Positions 18,964 through 29,144 of a DNA stretch of 64,000 bases are shown in pieces. The DNA is from Pseudoips prasinana (lineage: Eukaryota > Arthropoda > Insecta > Lepidoptera > Nolidae), in contig OX621263.1 in NCBI GenBank assembly GCA_951640165.1, positions 2,130,501 through 2,194,500 on the forward strand, written 5' to 3'. The position numbers were made by a program, and so were the translations under genes. How positions within the stretch are numbered: position 1 is the stretch's first letter; each line of letters begins with the position of its first letter. The notes below the pieces were generated by a model. The model was given only the letters and a program-made list of their open reading frames with translations. It was not told the origin of the DNA and did not search any database.

Positions 18964-21900
18964 ATGATGGGTCAAAATTTCGAGGAGGTTATGAGCCAAC
19001 AAGAGGCTACTTTTTGCACGTTAAAACAAATATGTGCTAACTACAAGAAAGACAGCCCTACTAGGAAGACCTTAGAATATCTAGAAGAGCGTCTTACGAG
19101 ACTAAACAACTGTTGGGAACAATTCGTTCATAACCACCAACTATTGGAATCGACCGGAACAACGGAAAGCCAATACTTTATAGACGACGTTTTTAGCAAC
19201 ACAAAACGTATGTATGAGAGTGTTTTACAAGACATACTACAACGTAAGTCGGAGCTTACATCGGCGACACCGACTAAAGCAACAATAACAGCTAGTAAGG
19301 AGGAGCTACCCCCTCAGAGTACAAGTAAGACAGGAACTTCTTCAGTTACGAGCGACGCTAAACTTACTACGAGATTTAGTTTCGATGAAGGGGACTTCCA
19401 CGTACCGCCTCGAAAAACGGACGAATCGTCGGAAAAGGAACAGGATCTTTTGCGAGTGCAGTACTGTAACTTTAGAGCTTTTGAAAGAGCCGTGGAAAAG
19501 ATGGATTTGTCAACATCTTTGGAAAAATGGGAATTGGAAGATAATCTAACCATCATAAAATCTAAATGGCAACAAGTTGAGAAAGCACACTGGCAGCTAG
19601 ATTATTGGCTACAGGAAGAAGACCCTAAGTATAGACAAAAGTATGATATATTAGAAAATATTTATGACAACATACGTAAGAAAATACAACACACCATATG
19701 GAACAATGCTCATTATGAAAAGTCTACGCCGAAAATCATAATACCGGATTTTTATGGCAACTATAATCAATGGTTAAGTTTTCGGGACCTCTATACGGAA
19801 AGCGTACATAACAACCCTATACTTTCTAAGGCCCAAAAAATGCAGCATTTGAAGTCCAAATTAAAGGGCGAAGCAGAGAAGTTAATCCAGCATCTTAGCA
19901 TCAGTGCCGAGAATTATACTTCCTGTTGGGACATAATTACTCACCGTTACGACAACAAAAGACTTTTATTTACATCTTATGTAAATACTCTACTAAACCA
20001 ATCTAACATTCAACAAGCAAATGCCGCCAGTATACGAAAACTTCATGACGTCATGCTAGAGTGTCTGAACGGATTGACAAACATCGGATTAGATATTACA
20101 CAATGGGATCCGCTGGTAGTACATCTTTTGTCACAGAAACTGGATAGCGTTACGTATAACGAATATATAAAAGATCTTAAAGAGCCGAGAGGTTTTCCCG
20201 ACCTACAAGAATTTTCAAAGTTTCTGGAATCCAAGTTCATGGCACTGGAGGCTACACAAAAAGGTAGTCCAAAATCTTTCAGTCCGGAGAAGAATAACAT
20301 GTTAGAAAAACATAACAAAAATAGTTACGAAAATTGCAGTAACAATAACTATAATAAATATAATGCACAAAGGTCATCGTACTTTAACAACTCATACAAA
20401 TCACACAAAACCTTCTTGACAACAGCAAAAAATTGCCCGATTTGCAAAACTGACCATGTTTTGATGAAATGCGAAAAGTTCTTGGCTATGACAGAAGAGG
20501 GGCGCCGAGACTGCGTTCGGAATTTGCGTGTTTGCAAAAATTGTTTGTACAGTCACGGCGAAAAACAATGTACGTCAATGAAAACATGTAGGATATGTCA
20601 TAAGCTTCATCATACTTTGCTGCATGAAACAATGGAACAACCTGGTAATTCGCAATCTACCCCATCGACAAGTACCTCTGCGCGAGGGGTGAACAACATT
20701 ACTAACGAGGGCATGGAAGTTTTGTTAACAACTGTACTGCTCAAGGTAAAAACAATCGATGGCGAGTATATCTACTTAAGAGGTTTGCTAGATCAAGGCT
20801 CACAAGTAAGTCTTATAACTGAAAATGCCGCCCAGCGCTTGAGGTTACCGCGACAACAAGTGAGTGCCATAGTGTCGGGTGTCGGATCACTAAGCGGAAG
20901 TTGTAAAGGCTCGTTGAACCTAGAATGTAAGTCAATACATTCGGATTATACATTTAACTTACAACCACTCATTATGAAGAAACTGGTTAACAATTTACCA
21001 TCGACATCATTTTCAGTAGAAAGCTGGACTTATCTACAAAATATAAATTTAGCCGATCCTAACTTTAATACGTCCGGGCCAATCGATATGCTTTTGAGTG
21101 CGCAAGTATATTCGGAAATAATTTTAGATGGAATTATAAGATGTAATAGTACTTATCCGGTGGCTCAACAAACTAGACTCGGTTGGATTTTAAGCGGCAA
21201 CGTGAAAACTTTTAATTGTTGTGTCACACTTAACGACATAGAAAACATATCACGATTCTGGGAAACTGAAGAGATTTCGGACCCTTCTTCGTTAAATACA
21301 GAAGAACAACATTGCGAAGAATATTATCGTGCGACAACTACTAGACGGACAGATGGAAGATATGTGGTAAAACTGCCTATCAAACCGAATGCTGTATCCC
21401 GTCTACCGGTTAACAAGCAACCCGTACTCGCTCAGTTTCTACAACTTGAGAAGAAATTGCTTAAGAACCGGGAACTTAGCAAGGAATACCAACGTTTCAT
21501 AAACGAGTACATATCCATGGATCATATGAAACCTATGACGTCAGAGGCTGAGGGTCGCGTTTATCTACCCCATCACGGTGTGTGGCGGGAAGAATCAACT
21601 ACAACTAAACTAAGAGTTGTATTCAACGCATCCTACCGAGCTAACAACAGCCATAGCCTTAATGACTGCATGTATACGGGTCCAAACTTACAAAAAGACA
21701 TGTTAACTTTATTAATTAACTGGCGGACCTATAGATATGTTTTCACGGCTGATATAGAAAAAATGTATCGGCAAATATGGCTTGACGAACAACAGTGTAA
21801 CATACAAACTGTATTTTGGAGATTTTCCCCACGGGACAAACTGCAAGAGTGGAAATTGTGTACCCTAAGTTATGGGATGAACTGTGCTCCCTACCTCGCA

Positions 21901-22278
21901 ATGAGAACTTTACATCAACTCGCGAAAGATGAGAGTAAACGATATCCTGAAGCGGCAAAGGTCCTTCAGAACTATATGTATATGGACGATTTAGTTTATG
22001 GTCAAAATTCTATCGAATCAGCAAAATTATTGGTATCTCAACTAATAGATCTATTGAAATCTGGCGGGTTTAGCTTAAGAAAATGGAAGAGTAACGATCC
22101 TTCTATTTTGGAGCATTTACAAGAAGAACAAAGGTGTAATAACACAACGAGCCATGATTTCAACTCGGAACAAACTTGTAACTCAAAGATGTTAGGAATG
22201 AGATGGAATCAGGAGAGCGATACATTTATCGTTGGGATCTGCCGGAAAAGAAAAACCTTACCAAACGTATCATATTAG
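18964..22278 (+). CDS. BEL/Pao gag-protease-RT frame
   Basis: A 1104-residue frame. Residues 1-250 are a coiled-coil-rich gag N-terminus. Residues 258-400 match the retro-element gag domain often labelled DUF1759 ('IIIPDFYGNYNQWLSFRDLY'). Zinc knuckles lie at about 489-545 (C..C....H...C and 'VCKNCLYSH...C'). The aspartic protease active site is 'LLDQGSQVSLI' with D near 610. RT motifs include 'FTADIEKMYRQIWL' (about 926) and YMDD at 1006-1009. The start ATG follows 280 bases of leader. The frame is lost at its end: the expected continuation (RT connection and RNase H) is found in the overlapping frame starting at 22203, one base out of register. BEL elements normally have one gag-pol frame, so this is most likely a single-base indel in this copy. 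It works inside virus-like particles to copy the RNA. Confidence 0.92.
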   Translation: MMGQNFEEVMSQQEATFCTLKQICANYKKDSPTRKTLEYLEERLTRLNNCWEQFVHNHQLLESTGTTESQYFIDDVFSNTKRMYESVLQDILQRKSELTSATPTKATITASKEELPPQSTSKTGTSSVTSDAKLTTRFSFDEGDFHVPPRKTDESSEKEQDLLRVQYCNFRAFERAVEKMDLSTSLEKWELEDNLTIIKSKWQQVEKAHWQLDYWLQEEDPKYRQKYDILENIYDNIRKKIQHTIWNNAHYEKSTPKIIIPDFYGNYNQWLSFRDLYTESVHNNPILSKAQKMQHLKSKLKGEAEKLIQHLSISAENYTSCWDIITHRYDNKRLLFTSYVNTLLNQSNIQQANAASIRKLHDVMLECLNGLTNIGLDITQWDPLVVHLLSQKLDSVTYNEYIKDLKEPRGFPDLQEFSKFLESKFMALEATQKGSPKSFSPEKNNMLEKHNKNSYENCSNNNYNKYNAQRSSYFNNSYKSHKTFLTTAKNCPICKTDHVLMKCEKFLAMTEEGRRDCVRNLRVCKNCLYSHGEKQCTSMKTCRICHKLHHTLLHETMEQPGNSQSTPSTSTSARGVNNITNEGMEVLLTTVLLKVKTIDGEYIYLRGLLDQGSQVSLITENAAQRLRLPRQQVSAIVSGVGSLSGSCKGSLNLECKSIHSDYTFNLQPLIMKKLVNNLPSTSFSVESWTYLQNINLADPNFNTSGPIDMLLSAQVYSEIILDGIIRCNSTYPVAQQTRLGWILSGNVKTFNCCVTLNDIENISRFWETEEISDPSSLNTEEQHCEEYYRATTTRRTDGRYVVKLPIKPNAVSRLPVNKQPVLAQFLQLEKKLLKNRELSKEYQRFINEYISMDHMKPMTSEAEGRVYLPHHGVWREESTTTKLRVVFNASYRANNSHSLNDCMYTGPNLQKDMLTLLINWRTYRYVFTADIEKMYRQIWLDEQQCNIQTVFWRFSPRDKLQEWKLCTLSYGMNCAPYLAMRTLHQLAKDESKRYPEAAKVLQNYMYMDDLVYGQNSIESAKLLVSQLIDLLKSGGFSLRKWKSNDPSILEHLQEEQRCNNTTSHDFNSEQTCNSKMLGMRWNQESDTFIVGICRKRKTLPNVSY

Positions 22279-25200
22279 GGGAAATCAGCAAGCTGTACGA
22301 TCCCTTGGGATTACTGTCGCCTGTAACTATAAAGGCAAAATTATTATTTCAAAAGGTTTGGCTCAACAAAACCGAGTGGGATGAGCAACTATCTATGGAA
22401 TTGTGTAATGAATGGGAGGCATTGCGATCTAATCTACCCCTTATTAGTAATATTTCCATACCAAGGTGGCTGCAAAGTACTGAAAACGAGATAGAAATTC
22501 ATGGATACTGCGATTCGAGTGAGAAAGCGATGGCATGTGCTATTTACAGCCGAGTAAAGAATAGTCATGGCCACTATACAACTACACTTATAACAGCCAA
22601 AACTAAAGTTGCACCGCTAACAAAAAAGATATCCTTACCTAAAATGGAACTGTGCGCGGCGGTCCTTCTCGCCAAACTCATGGCAAAGGTAAAGGATACT
22701 CTTTCCGGTAACAAATTATTAATATACAGTTGGAGTGATTCACAAGTTGTTTTAGCTTGGATCAAGGGTGATATAAACCGGTGGGAGAAATATATTGCTA
22801 ACCGAGTCGAACAAATAAGGAACATTATTCCGCCGCAACAGTGGGGTTATGTGAAATCGGAAGAAAATGCCGCAGACTGCGCAACAAGAGGACTCTCCCC
22901 TTCACAACTTATTACTTTTAAACTTTGGTGGGAGGGCCCCGAATGGCTAAAAACAAACATAGTTTTCGATGAAGAAAAACGAATCCTGACCTACATAACA
23001 AAAGAAGGCCTTAAGCAAACGAAATGCTACGTTGCGATTTACAAGCGCAATGAACTCATAGACTGCTTAGTAAATAAATACAGCAATTACAATCGCGCAA
23101 TACGAGTACTCGCATGGATTCGACGTATCAGCTATATATTACGATGTAACAAAAATAGCGGTATTAAAACTTGTTTAACCGACTACAAAAAAGAAGGTTT
23201 GTGTTTGTCATCAAACGAAATAATGGAAGCGAAGCGGTTATTACTCAAGACAACTCAACTAGAGTATTTTGGAGAAGAAATAGATTGTTTATCGAAAAAT
23301 AAACAAATATCAACAAGAAGCAACATTTTGAAATTGACACCCTTCCTTGACGAATACGGATTATTAAGGGTAAAAGGGCGTTTGATACATTCTACTCTAC
23401 CTCCTGAATCTAAACATCCAATCATACTTCCGGCGAACGGAAGGTTAACAGAACTTATAATAGAAGAAGCTCATCGTGACACGTTACATGGTGGGGCACG
23501 GCTTACATTGGCGCATTTACGTCTTGAATACTGGATCGTTGGGGGAAGCCGCACGGTGAAGAATAAGCTACGCCAATGTGTCAGATGTCATCGGTTCAAA
23601 AGCGTAAAAAGTGAGCAGCTGATGGGAGACTTGCCGAAAGAACGCGTTACTCCCGCAAGACCATTCAGCAATACCGGGGTTGACTTTACGGGCCATGTAG
23701 ACGTAAAAATAAACAAGGGAAGAGGAGTCAAAACATGTAAAGCTTACATAGCTGTGTTTGTTTGCATGGTGACAAAAGCCATACACCTAGAATTGGTTTC
23801 TGATTTATCAACAACAACCTTTCTTGCTGCTTTTAGTAGGATGTGTGCACGCAGAGGAACACCAAAACATGTGTATTCGGACAATGGTACAAACTTCGTT
23901 GGAGCCGCAAGACAACTACGTGAAGAACTTAAGAGATGCAATACCTTTACAAACTCAGAGTTCTTTGATGAAATGAGTAACTTAGGTATTCAGTGGCATT
24001 TTAATTGCCCACTCTGGCCGAGCGGAAATGGTTTATGTGAAGCCGGGGTAAAATCAATGAAGTATCACCTACACCGTGTCCTTGGAGAACAGAAGCTTAC
24101 GTTCGAGCAATTCACTACCCTACTAACTAAAATTGAAGCATGCTTGAACTCACGTCCATTGTGTCCGTTAACTGAAGATATAAATGATCTTGAATATTTG
24201 AGTCCAGGTCATTTCCTTATAGGTGGACCATTATTATCCTTACCCCAACAAGAAGAACCTAGCGGATACGATTTGAAACATAAATGGCGATTGATAGAAC
24301 AAATGAACGTACATATTTGGAACCGTTGGTCGAAAGAATATCTACAGCAGTTGCAAGTAAGAAGCAAATGGCAACAACCTAAGAATAATCTCAAGGAGGG
24401 TAACCTCGTACTTGTAAAAGATGAACATTTACCTCCTGGGCGATGGGCGCTAGGAAGAGTGACAAATATTCACCCTGGCACAGATGAGAGAGTCAGGGTA
24501 GTTACCCTTAAAACAAAAAAGGGGCAAATCAAACGACCTATAACTAAACTTTCCCCTCTGCCAATTTCAAATGACTTGATGACAGACAGGATACCGGAAG
24601 CAAACTCAACTACAACCAAATCAAAAACTGAAAAACGAAAAATTACAACAACTACTCTGAACAAATTGTCCATAGTTCTTATAACTATTTTAGCAATCAC
24701 AGGTATAACAAATGCCTCTCCGATTACAAGAAGCTATAAAATATCTTCCATACCTACCAATCACCCAATTTATTTTGATGAAGCTGGAAAACTACAACTG
24801 ATACACGATGAATGGACACTATTAATCTACTACAATTTAACTTCTTATTGGCAAGCGACAAGTAAGATCCAATTATATATTAATCAAATTGACCAACTTT
24901 GCGAGAGAGTTGTACATCTCTATGAGCCGTGTGAATCAATGGTAGATCACCTACGTCACGAATTGCAACATCTCGAAGAATACAACTCTATACTACTGTC
25001 TCAACACTTGCGTCAAAAACGAGGATACTTTGACGGAGTTGGAAAATTAACACGAACACTTTTTGGTATTTTAGACGCTGATTTTGCAGAAAAATATGAG
25101 AAGGACATCCAAAATTTACAAACAAACGATAATTATTTGTTAAAACTTATGAAGAATCAGACATTAATTATAGAAGCGGAAAATAACTCGATCAAAAACA

Positions 25201-26432
25201 ATACGATATTTATGGATAAGCAATTCACAGCTATACAAAGTTATATGAATCAGACTGGCAGCGTAATCACAAAGATTGAAAATAGAGCCCAAGTATTGTA
25301 TACAATAAATGACATAAACTCTGCCGCGGTAACATCGACTCTAATCTTAGGTGACTTGAATCGGATTTTGGATCTACTAATGAATGCGATCACTAATATC
25401 TACCGTGGTCATTTAGACACACATTTGTTCTCCGCCTCGCAATTAATTGAACAACTAAATATAATATCAGGAAAATTGCCGCAGGGATTATCCTTACCTA
25501 TAAAGGATACTCAGTCAGATTTTCAAAATATATATGAATTAATGCATGTAAAGGCCAGGATAACTAATAACTTTCTTCTTTTAGAGTTACACATTCCGTT
25601 GTTAAGCGACGAAGACTATAAGATTTACCGTGTCATACCAATACCTTTCCTTAGACAGGGACGGTTGAAACTGGTACAGCCAAGCTCAAAATTTATCGCC
25701 ATCAACTTTGTCAAAAATTCATATATAACCTTAGATGAACAAGATATACATCAATGTACGTCGTATGGACAAGATGAATTCTCCTGCATATCCAGACAGC
25801 CTGTCTACAACTTACACGATAAAAATGCACCGTGTGAGGCCAAGGTCTTCAGTCAACAAACTTCAATTTCGTGCTTACTGAATGACGTAATTTGCAAAGA
25901 AGTCTGGGTAAAATTGCATAAACCTAACTTATGGTTGTTTACCGTATGTCACAAACAGCTGATGCGTATTATTTGTAGTGATCAGGTTACGCCGGCGATC
26001 ATTGACGGGACCGGAGTAATATCCTTACAAGCAAAATGTATACTACAGAAACAAGACGCTACTATATTTACGTATAATCATTTAGGAAATAGTTATTACA
26101 TGGGTGTGGATACGGATGTTCCTACGATTAACTCAACAATTAACAACGTCTTTGATTTAGGTTGGAAAAGTGCACAGTTAAATATTACTGAGCTCGGTAC
26201 ACCAAATTACAATCGATCTATGTTTTCAAATATTGAGGAACAACTAAGCTACCAGAAAACGCATGAAATTCTTCCGGAATCGTCGACGATATCCAGTCAT
26301 GATGTTTACCTATATTCTGTTACTTCTGTGCTGTTGGGAGGATTTGCCGCATTTGCTCTTTACTTTGGCATAAAACGTTGGTGTAGAAAAACAACTTCAA
26401 AGAGCACTAAGCGATCTAAACCTAGAGAATAA
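22203..26432 (+). CDS. BEL/Pao pol C-terminal half joined to an envelope-like region
   Basis: A 1409-residue frame. RNase H begins near residue 100 ('HGYCDSSEKAMACAIYS'). The integrase has an H..H and 'CVRCHRFKS' zinc part, then catalytic D ('GVDFTG', about 493), D ('YSDNGTNFVGA', about 560) and E ('NGLCEAGVKSM', about 613). From about 793 the frame changes character. A hydrophobic stretch at 819-838 ('LNKLSIVLITILAITGITNA') resembles a signal peptide, 'RQKRGYFDGVGKLTRTLFG' at about 936 resembles a furin cleavage site plus fusion-peptide start, several N-x-S/T sites follow, and a transmembrane segment lies at 1369-1389 with a basic tail. This fits a class I-like insect retroviral envelope. 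Met793 could start a separate env product from spliced RNA. The first residues before RNase H are out of frame with gag-RT. Confidence 0.88.
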   Translation: MESGERYIYRWDLPEKKNLTKRIILGEISKLYDPLGLLSPVTIKAKLLFQKVWLNKTEWDEQLSMELCNEWEALRSNLPLISNISIPRWLQSTENEIEIHGYCDSSEKAMACAIYSRVKNSHGHYTTTLITAKTKVAPLTKKISLPKMELCAAVLLAKLMAKVKDTLSGNKLLIYSWSDSQVVLAWIKGDINRWEKYIANRVEQIRNIIPPQQWGYVKSEENAADCATRGLSPSQLITFKLWWEGPEWLKTNIVFDEEKRILTYITKEGLKQTKCYVAIYKRNELIDCLVNKYSNYNRAIRVLAWIRRISYILRCNKNSGIKTCLTDYKKEGLCLSSNEIMEAKRLLLKTTQLEYFGEEIDCLSKNKQISTRSNILKLTPFLDEYGLLRVKGRLIHSTLPPESKHPIILPANGRLTELIIEEAHRDTLHGGARLTLAHLRLEYWIVGGSRTVKNKLRQCVRCHRFKSVKSEQLMGDLPKERVTPARPFSNTGVDFTGHVDVKINKGRGVKTCKAYIAVFVCMVTKAIHLELVSDLSTTTFLAAFSRMCARRGTPKHVYSDNGTNFVGAARQLREELKRCNTFTNSEFFDEMSNLGIQWHFNCPLWPSGNGLCEAGVKSMKYHLHRVLGEQKLTFEQFTTLLTKIEACLNSRPLCPLTEDINDLEYLSPGHFLIGGPLLSLPQQEEPSGYDLKHKWRLIEQMNVHIWNRWSKEYLQQLQVRSKWQQPKNNLKEGNLVLVKDEHLPPGRWALGRVTNIHPGTDERVRVVTLKTKKGQIKRPITKLSPLPISNDLMTDRIPEANSTTTKSKTEKRKITTTTLNKLSIVLITILAITGITNASPITRSYKISSIPTNHPIYFDEAGKLQLIHDEWTLLIYYNLTSYWQATSKIQLYINQIDQLCERVVHLYEPCESMVDHLRHELQHLEEYNSILLSQHLRQKRGYFDGVGKLTRTLFGILDADFAEKYEKDIQNLQTNDNYLLKLMKNQTLIIEAENNSIKNNTIFMDKQFTAIQSYMNQTGSVITKIENRAQVLYTINDINSAAVTSTLILGDLNRILDLLMNAITNIYRGHLDTHLFSASQLIEQLNIISGKLPQGLSLPIKDTQSDFQNIYELMHVKARITNNFLLLELHIPLLSDEDYKIYRVIPIPFLRQGRLKLVQPSSKFIAINFVKNSYITLDEQDIHQCTSYGQDEFSCISRQPVYNLHDKNAPCEAKVFSQQTSISCLLNDVICKEVWVKLHKPNLWLFTVCHKQLMRIICSDQVTPAIIDGTGVISLQAKCILQKQDATIFTYNHLGNSYYMGVDTDVPTINSTINNVFDLGWKSAQLNITELGTPNYNRSMFSNIEEQLSYQKTHEILPESSTISSHDVYLYSVTSVLLGGFAAFALYFGIKRWCRKTTSKSTKRSKPRE

Positions 26433-26666
26433 AATAACCTTGGAATGGAAATAGAGATGCAAGAAATTCATGGCTCGGTCGGACGGGAGCCCATTTACAG
26501 CAAACCAGAACCGAAGAAACGATTTGAATTTGAGGACACAACTAATTAATATTTACATACTTATTACATATTTTATACTTATACATATTTACATTTTTTC
26601 TATTTTGATTATCTTATTCTTTGCTTTGTACTGGATGCTCATCTTGTTTCTCTTTTCTCGGGAGCA
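26433..26666 (+). other. BEL 3' untranslated region
   Basis: Between the env stop and the 3' LTR. A 79-codon frame at 26470-26709 is hydrophobic and low complexity (ILITYFILIHIYIFS) and runs into the LTR; I do not call it a gene. Confidence 0.6.
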
Positions 26667-26884
26667 TGTACGGTTCACGTACAGGCTTATTTTGCTTACG
26701 CCGCCTTAACCTAGTTTCGGCGCATTACTTATACATACTTTCGACATTAATATAGTTAGTTGACAAATAACAATAACAACGAACAGATTAGCATCCAAAT
26801 AACTTATATTGTATACTTGAGTAATAAACGTGGTTTTAAGTCAACTCAACTCGTTTATCTACACACCACCTCGAGACCCGTACA
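26667..26884 (+). repeat. 3' LTR of BEL/Pao element
   Basis: 218 bases, same ends as the 5' LTR. Differences: 'ggcgcattact' versus 'ggcgtattact', and 'tttatctaca' versus 'tttatgtaca'. Confidence 0.95.
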
Positions 26885-28425
26885 CTCAATCTTTTAGTAT
26901 CAGCCCCGAAGTCTGGGAGTTATCATACCGCCGTGCCTCGGAGAGTACGCAAAGCCGTCGTTTATTCCTCGTATATTAAATTCTTTTTATTTGTATTATT
27001 AATTTAGTTTATCAAATATCTGTTATTTCATTTTATTGTAGTACTAGCTGACCCGACAGACCTTCTTCTTCTTTATATAAATGGCAATTAGTGCCGATGT
27101 CGACAATTCTGCCAATGTCAGATTGTGAAATGGGAAAACGTGAAAATAAATTAATTCAATTTTAACGACACTAAATTGGTAACACTAATTGTGTATCTTG
27201 CTGAGTGTGTTATAACACTGGAATAGACATAATAATGATAATAAATATGAACATGAATATTTGTTAAAATATTAGAAATATGCCACTACAAAATTCACCT
27301 ATACTTACCTACAATTTGATGCGATTGCATCGGATAAAAGCCATTAAAACTTTGAACATTTCTGGGGATGAACATGTCAATAATGATGAAAAGTTAATGG
27401 GGATAGGGATATTTAGATTAGAGAGGCAACTGTACAAATTAAAAGCAGGATTAAGTTGCGAGCATTAAAAAAATATGTGGTCCAGAGAACCCTCATCCAA
27501 CCCACACTCACAAAGTGATGAATCTCGAACCCGAATTTTCCGAAGGAAAACAGGTGTACAGCAATGACCTACACGGAGTCTGCAAAGAACTGATGTAACA
27601 GTTTTAGAGACTTTCTTATATCTGAAAAACCAAGGCTTTAAAGGTATATTGGGTTGTATTGAATAATAAAAGCTACCCTTCTTCTTACTGGAACTATCCC
27701 AGTTAATTTGCCATGACCTTTGTAGATTTATTTTTGGAAGATTCAGTAAATCATAACCATAATAACAATAGACCGACAGACCTTGTCCTGTCTTAACTTC
27801 TTCTTCTTCTTTTTTTGATTGGCAAGTTATGCCGATGTCGACAATTCTGCCAATGACAGGTGTGAAATGGGAATACGTGTGATAAATTTAACCAAAATTT
27901 TCAATGTTATAGCTAATTGCGTGTCTTGGCGATTAGGCTAAAACAAAACATTCAGACGTAACAATCACAATTTGATGCCATTGCATCTTATAAAGCACAT
28001 ATATTCCCAATAATTAATATGATGTAGTTTTTTTCTATATATGTAATATGTATACAATCTAGTTATATGCGAAAACTTGTGAGTGGCTATCTTTATATTA
28101 TTTGCAGATTTATTGTCAATAAAATACACCCATGTTATAGACATTGTACGGTAAGGTTCCGGGCATACGTTGGAAATGAAAGATTGTTCTGCTAATTAGA
28201 CTGTAATGTCACTGATAATAACTGCTAAGTAAAATGACTGATGTAACTGATAGGGAGCACGCGCGGCGCTATTGGATGCCGATTGCGAACTAAATGCAAT
28301 AATGCCTGTATGGCGTAATTGCGATGTACGAGTAATTTGACCGTACAGACATTCTATTGAATCGTCAAGAGAAATTTTATTTCAGTGACCTTACCTTGAA
28401 CAGTGTTTACGATTACATAACTTAC
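26885..28425. other. SINE scrap and paired 170-base repeats, no gene
   Basis: 26905-26970 is a T1 SINE body fragment ('cgtgcctcggagagtacgca'). Two related segments, 27045-27215 and 27772-27965, share 'gatgtcgacaattctgccaa' and 'gtgaaatggga.acgtg'. The remainder is AT-rich; a 62-codon frame at 27280-27468 has no recognisable features. Confidence 0.45.
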
Positions 28426-28546
28426 CAGGTACGACGTCCGAATTTAGGTGCGTTTGGCGAGTAGAGGGATGGCTGGTGGTTACTGGTGCCGGCTGCCCTT
28501 GCCTCCTGTCGCCACGCCACGTACACCTGCCGCCATGATACTGTCG
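28426..28546 (-). CDS. Exon 2 of F-box gene copy B, shortened
   Basis: Begins like copy A's exon 2: 'TVSWRQVYVAWRQEARAAGT' after a TTTCAG acceptor (28547-28552), in the phase left by F-box exon B. It then departs: 'SNHQPSLYSPNAPKFGRRT' replaces the first WD40 blade. It ends at a good donor, GTAAG at 28421-28425, in phase 2, whereas copy A's exon ends at phase 0. The first blade core (W.SAFSPDG) is missing, so copy B either makes a different C-terminus or is decaying. No further B exons are seen between here and copy A. Confidence 0.5.
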
Positions 28547-28579
28547 CTGAAACACATCAAACACATATCACATCAGTGA

Positions 28580-29051
28580 TGACGACTTACTTGATTGAGG
28601 GAAAATAATGATGATGTCATCCCAGACGTATCCGTCGACGGCGACACTCTTAGCTTGTGTTAGCCTGGGCCCTTGCATGGGCGCGAGCATGACTAGCAAA
28701 GCCAAACTTGGTTTTGAAAGTCCTGTTGCAGGAAGCACAGTAAAGAGACCCACTTGAATCGTATGTATAATTGTAGGAGGGCTTAGGCTGAGTTTTCCGG
28801 AGCTGGCGTTTGGCATCAAGAGTTTCCAGACGCTCAAAGTTTTCTAGGCTTGATTTGACAGCAGCTCGCCATTCTCTCCTCTGAGTAGCAAGCCTCTCCC
28901 ATGAGTTGCTGGATATGGTGGTCGCAGTCAGATGGCGCTTCAGGACATCCTTATAACGCAGGTACTGTCCAATCCCCTGACCCACCGCTCGCCACAGTAT
29001 GTTCACAGATGAATAAATTGGCACCCATTTGCTGCAGTGGGAATTAGACAT
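28580..29051 (-). pseudogene. LINE C-terminal fragment with C2H2 finger
   Basis: Minus strand 'QYLRYKDVLKRHLTATTIS', 'WERLATQRREWRAAVKSSLE' and 'LYCASCNRTFKTKFGFASHA' 'RAH'. The WE.LA..R..WR block followed by a C..C...F...G..SH.RAH finger is the C-terminal end of a non-LTR retrotransposon class. It lies in the intron between the B exons. Short similarity to 17057-17150 near 29020-29110 could be the same LINE or a trace of duplicated intron. Confidence 0.65.
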
Positions 29052-29144
29052 TCTTTGGCACTGGTAGGGAAGTAGTTTACAGTTTTGCTGTATTATTTAA
29101 TTGTATAGTTTTGGTGTCTAATGTTTAGTTAATTGGAAATTTAC

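Larger units (their letters stand above)
18466..26884 (+). mobile_element. BEL/Pao LTR retrotransposon with envelope-like region
   Basis: 8,419 bases, flanked by a 5-bp duplication CTCAA (18461-18465 and 26885-26889). It contains gag, protease, RT, RNase H, integrase and an env-like part in two long overlapping frames. LTR identity of about 99% indicates a young insertion. The downstream flank is a T1 SINE fragment ('tatcagccccgaagtctggg'), so the target may have been a SINE. No clear polypurine tract is seen right before the 3' LTR. Confidence 0.95.

Noticed and set aside
22203..22278. Programmed -1 frameshift in BEL
   Set aside because: No clear slippery heptamer and stem-loop, and BEL elements normally use one frame; an indel is simpler.
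26470..26709. Small hydrophobic gene at the end of BEL
   Set aside because: Low complexity and extends into the LTR; no homologue known to me.
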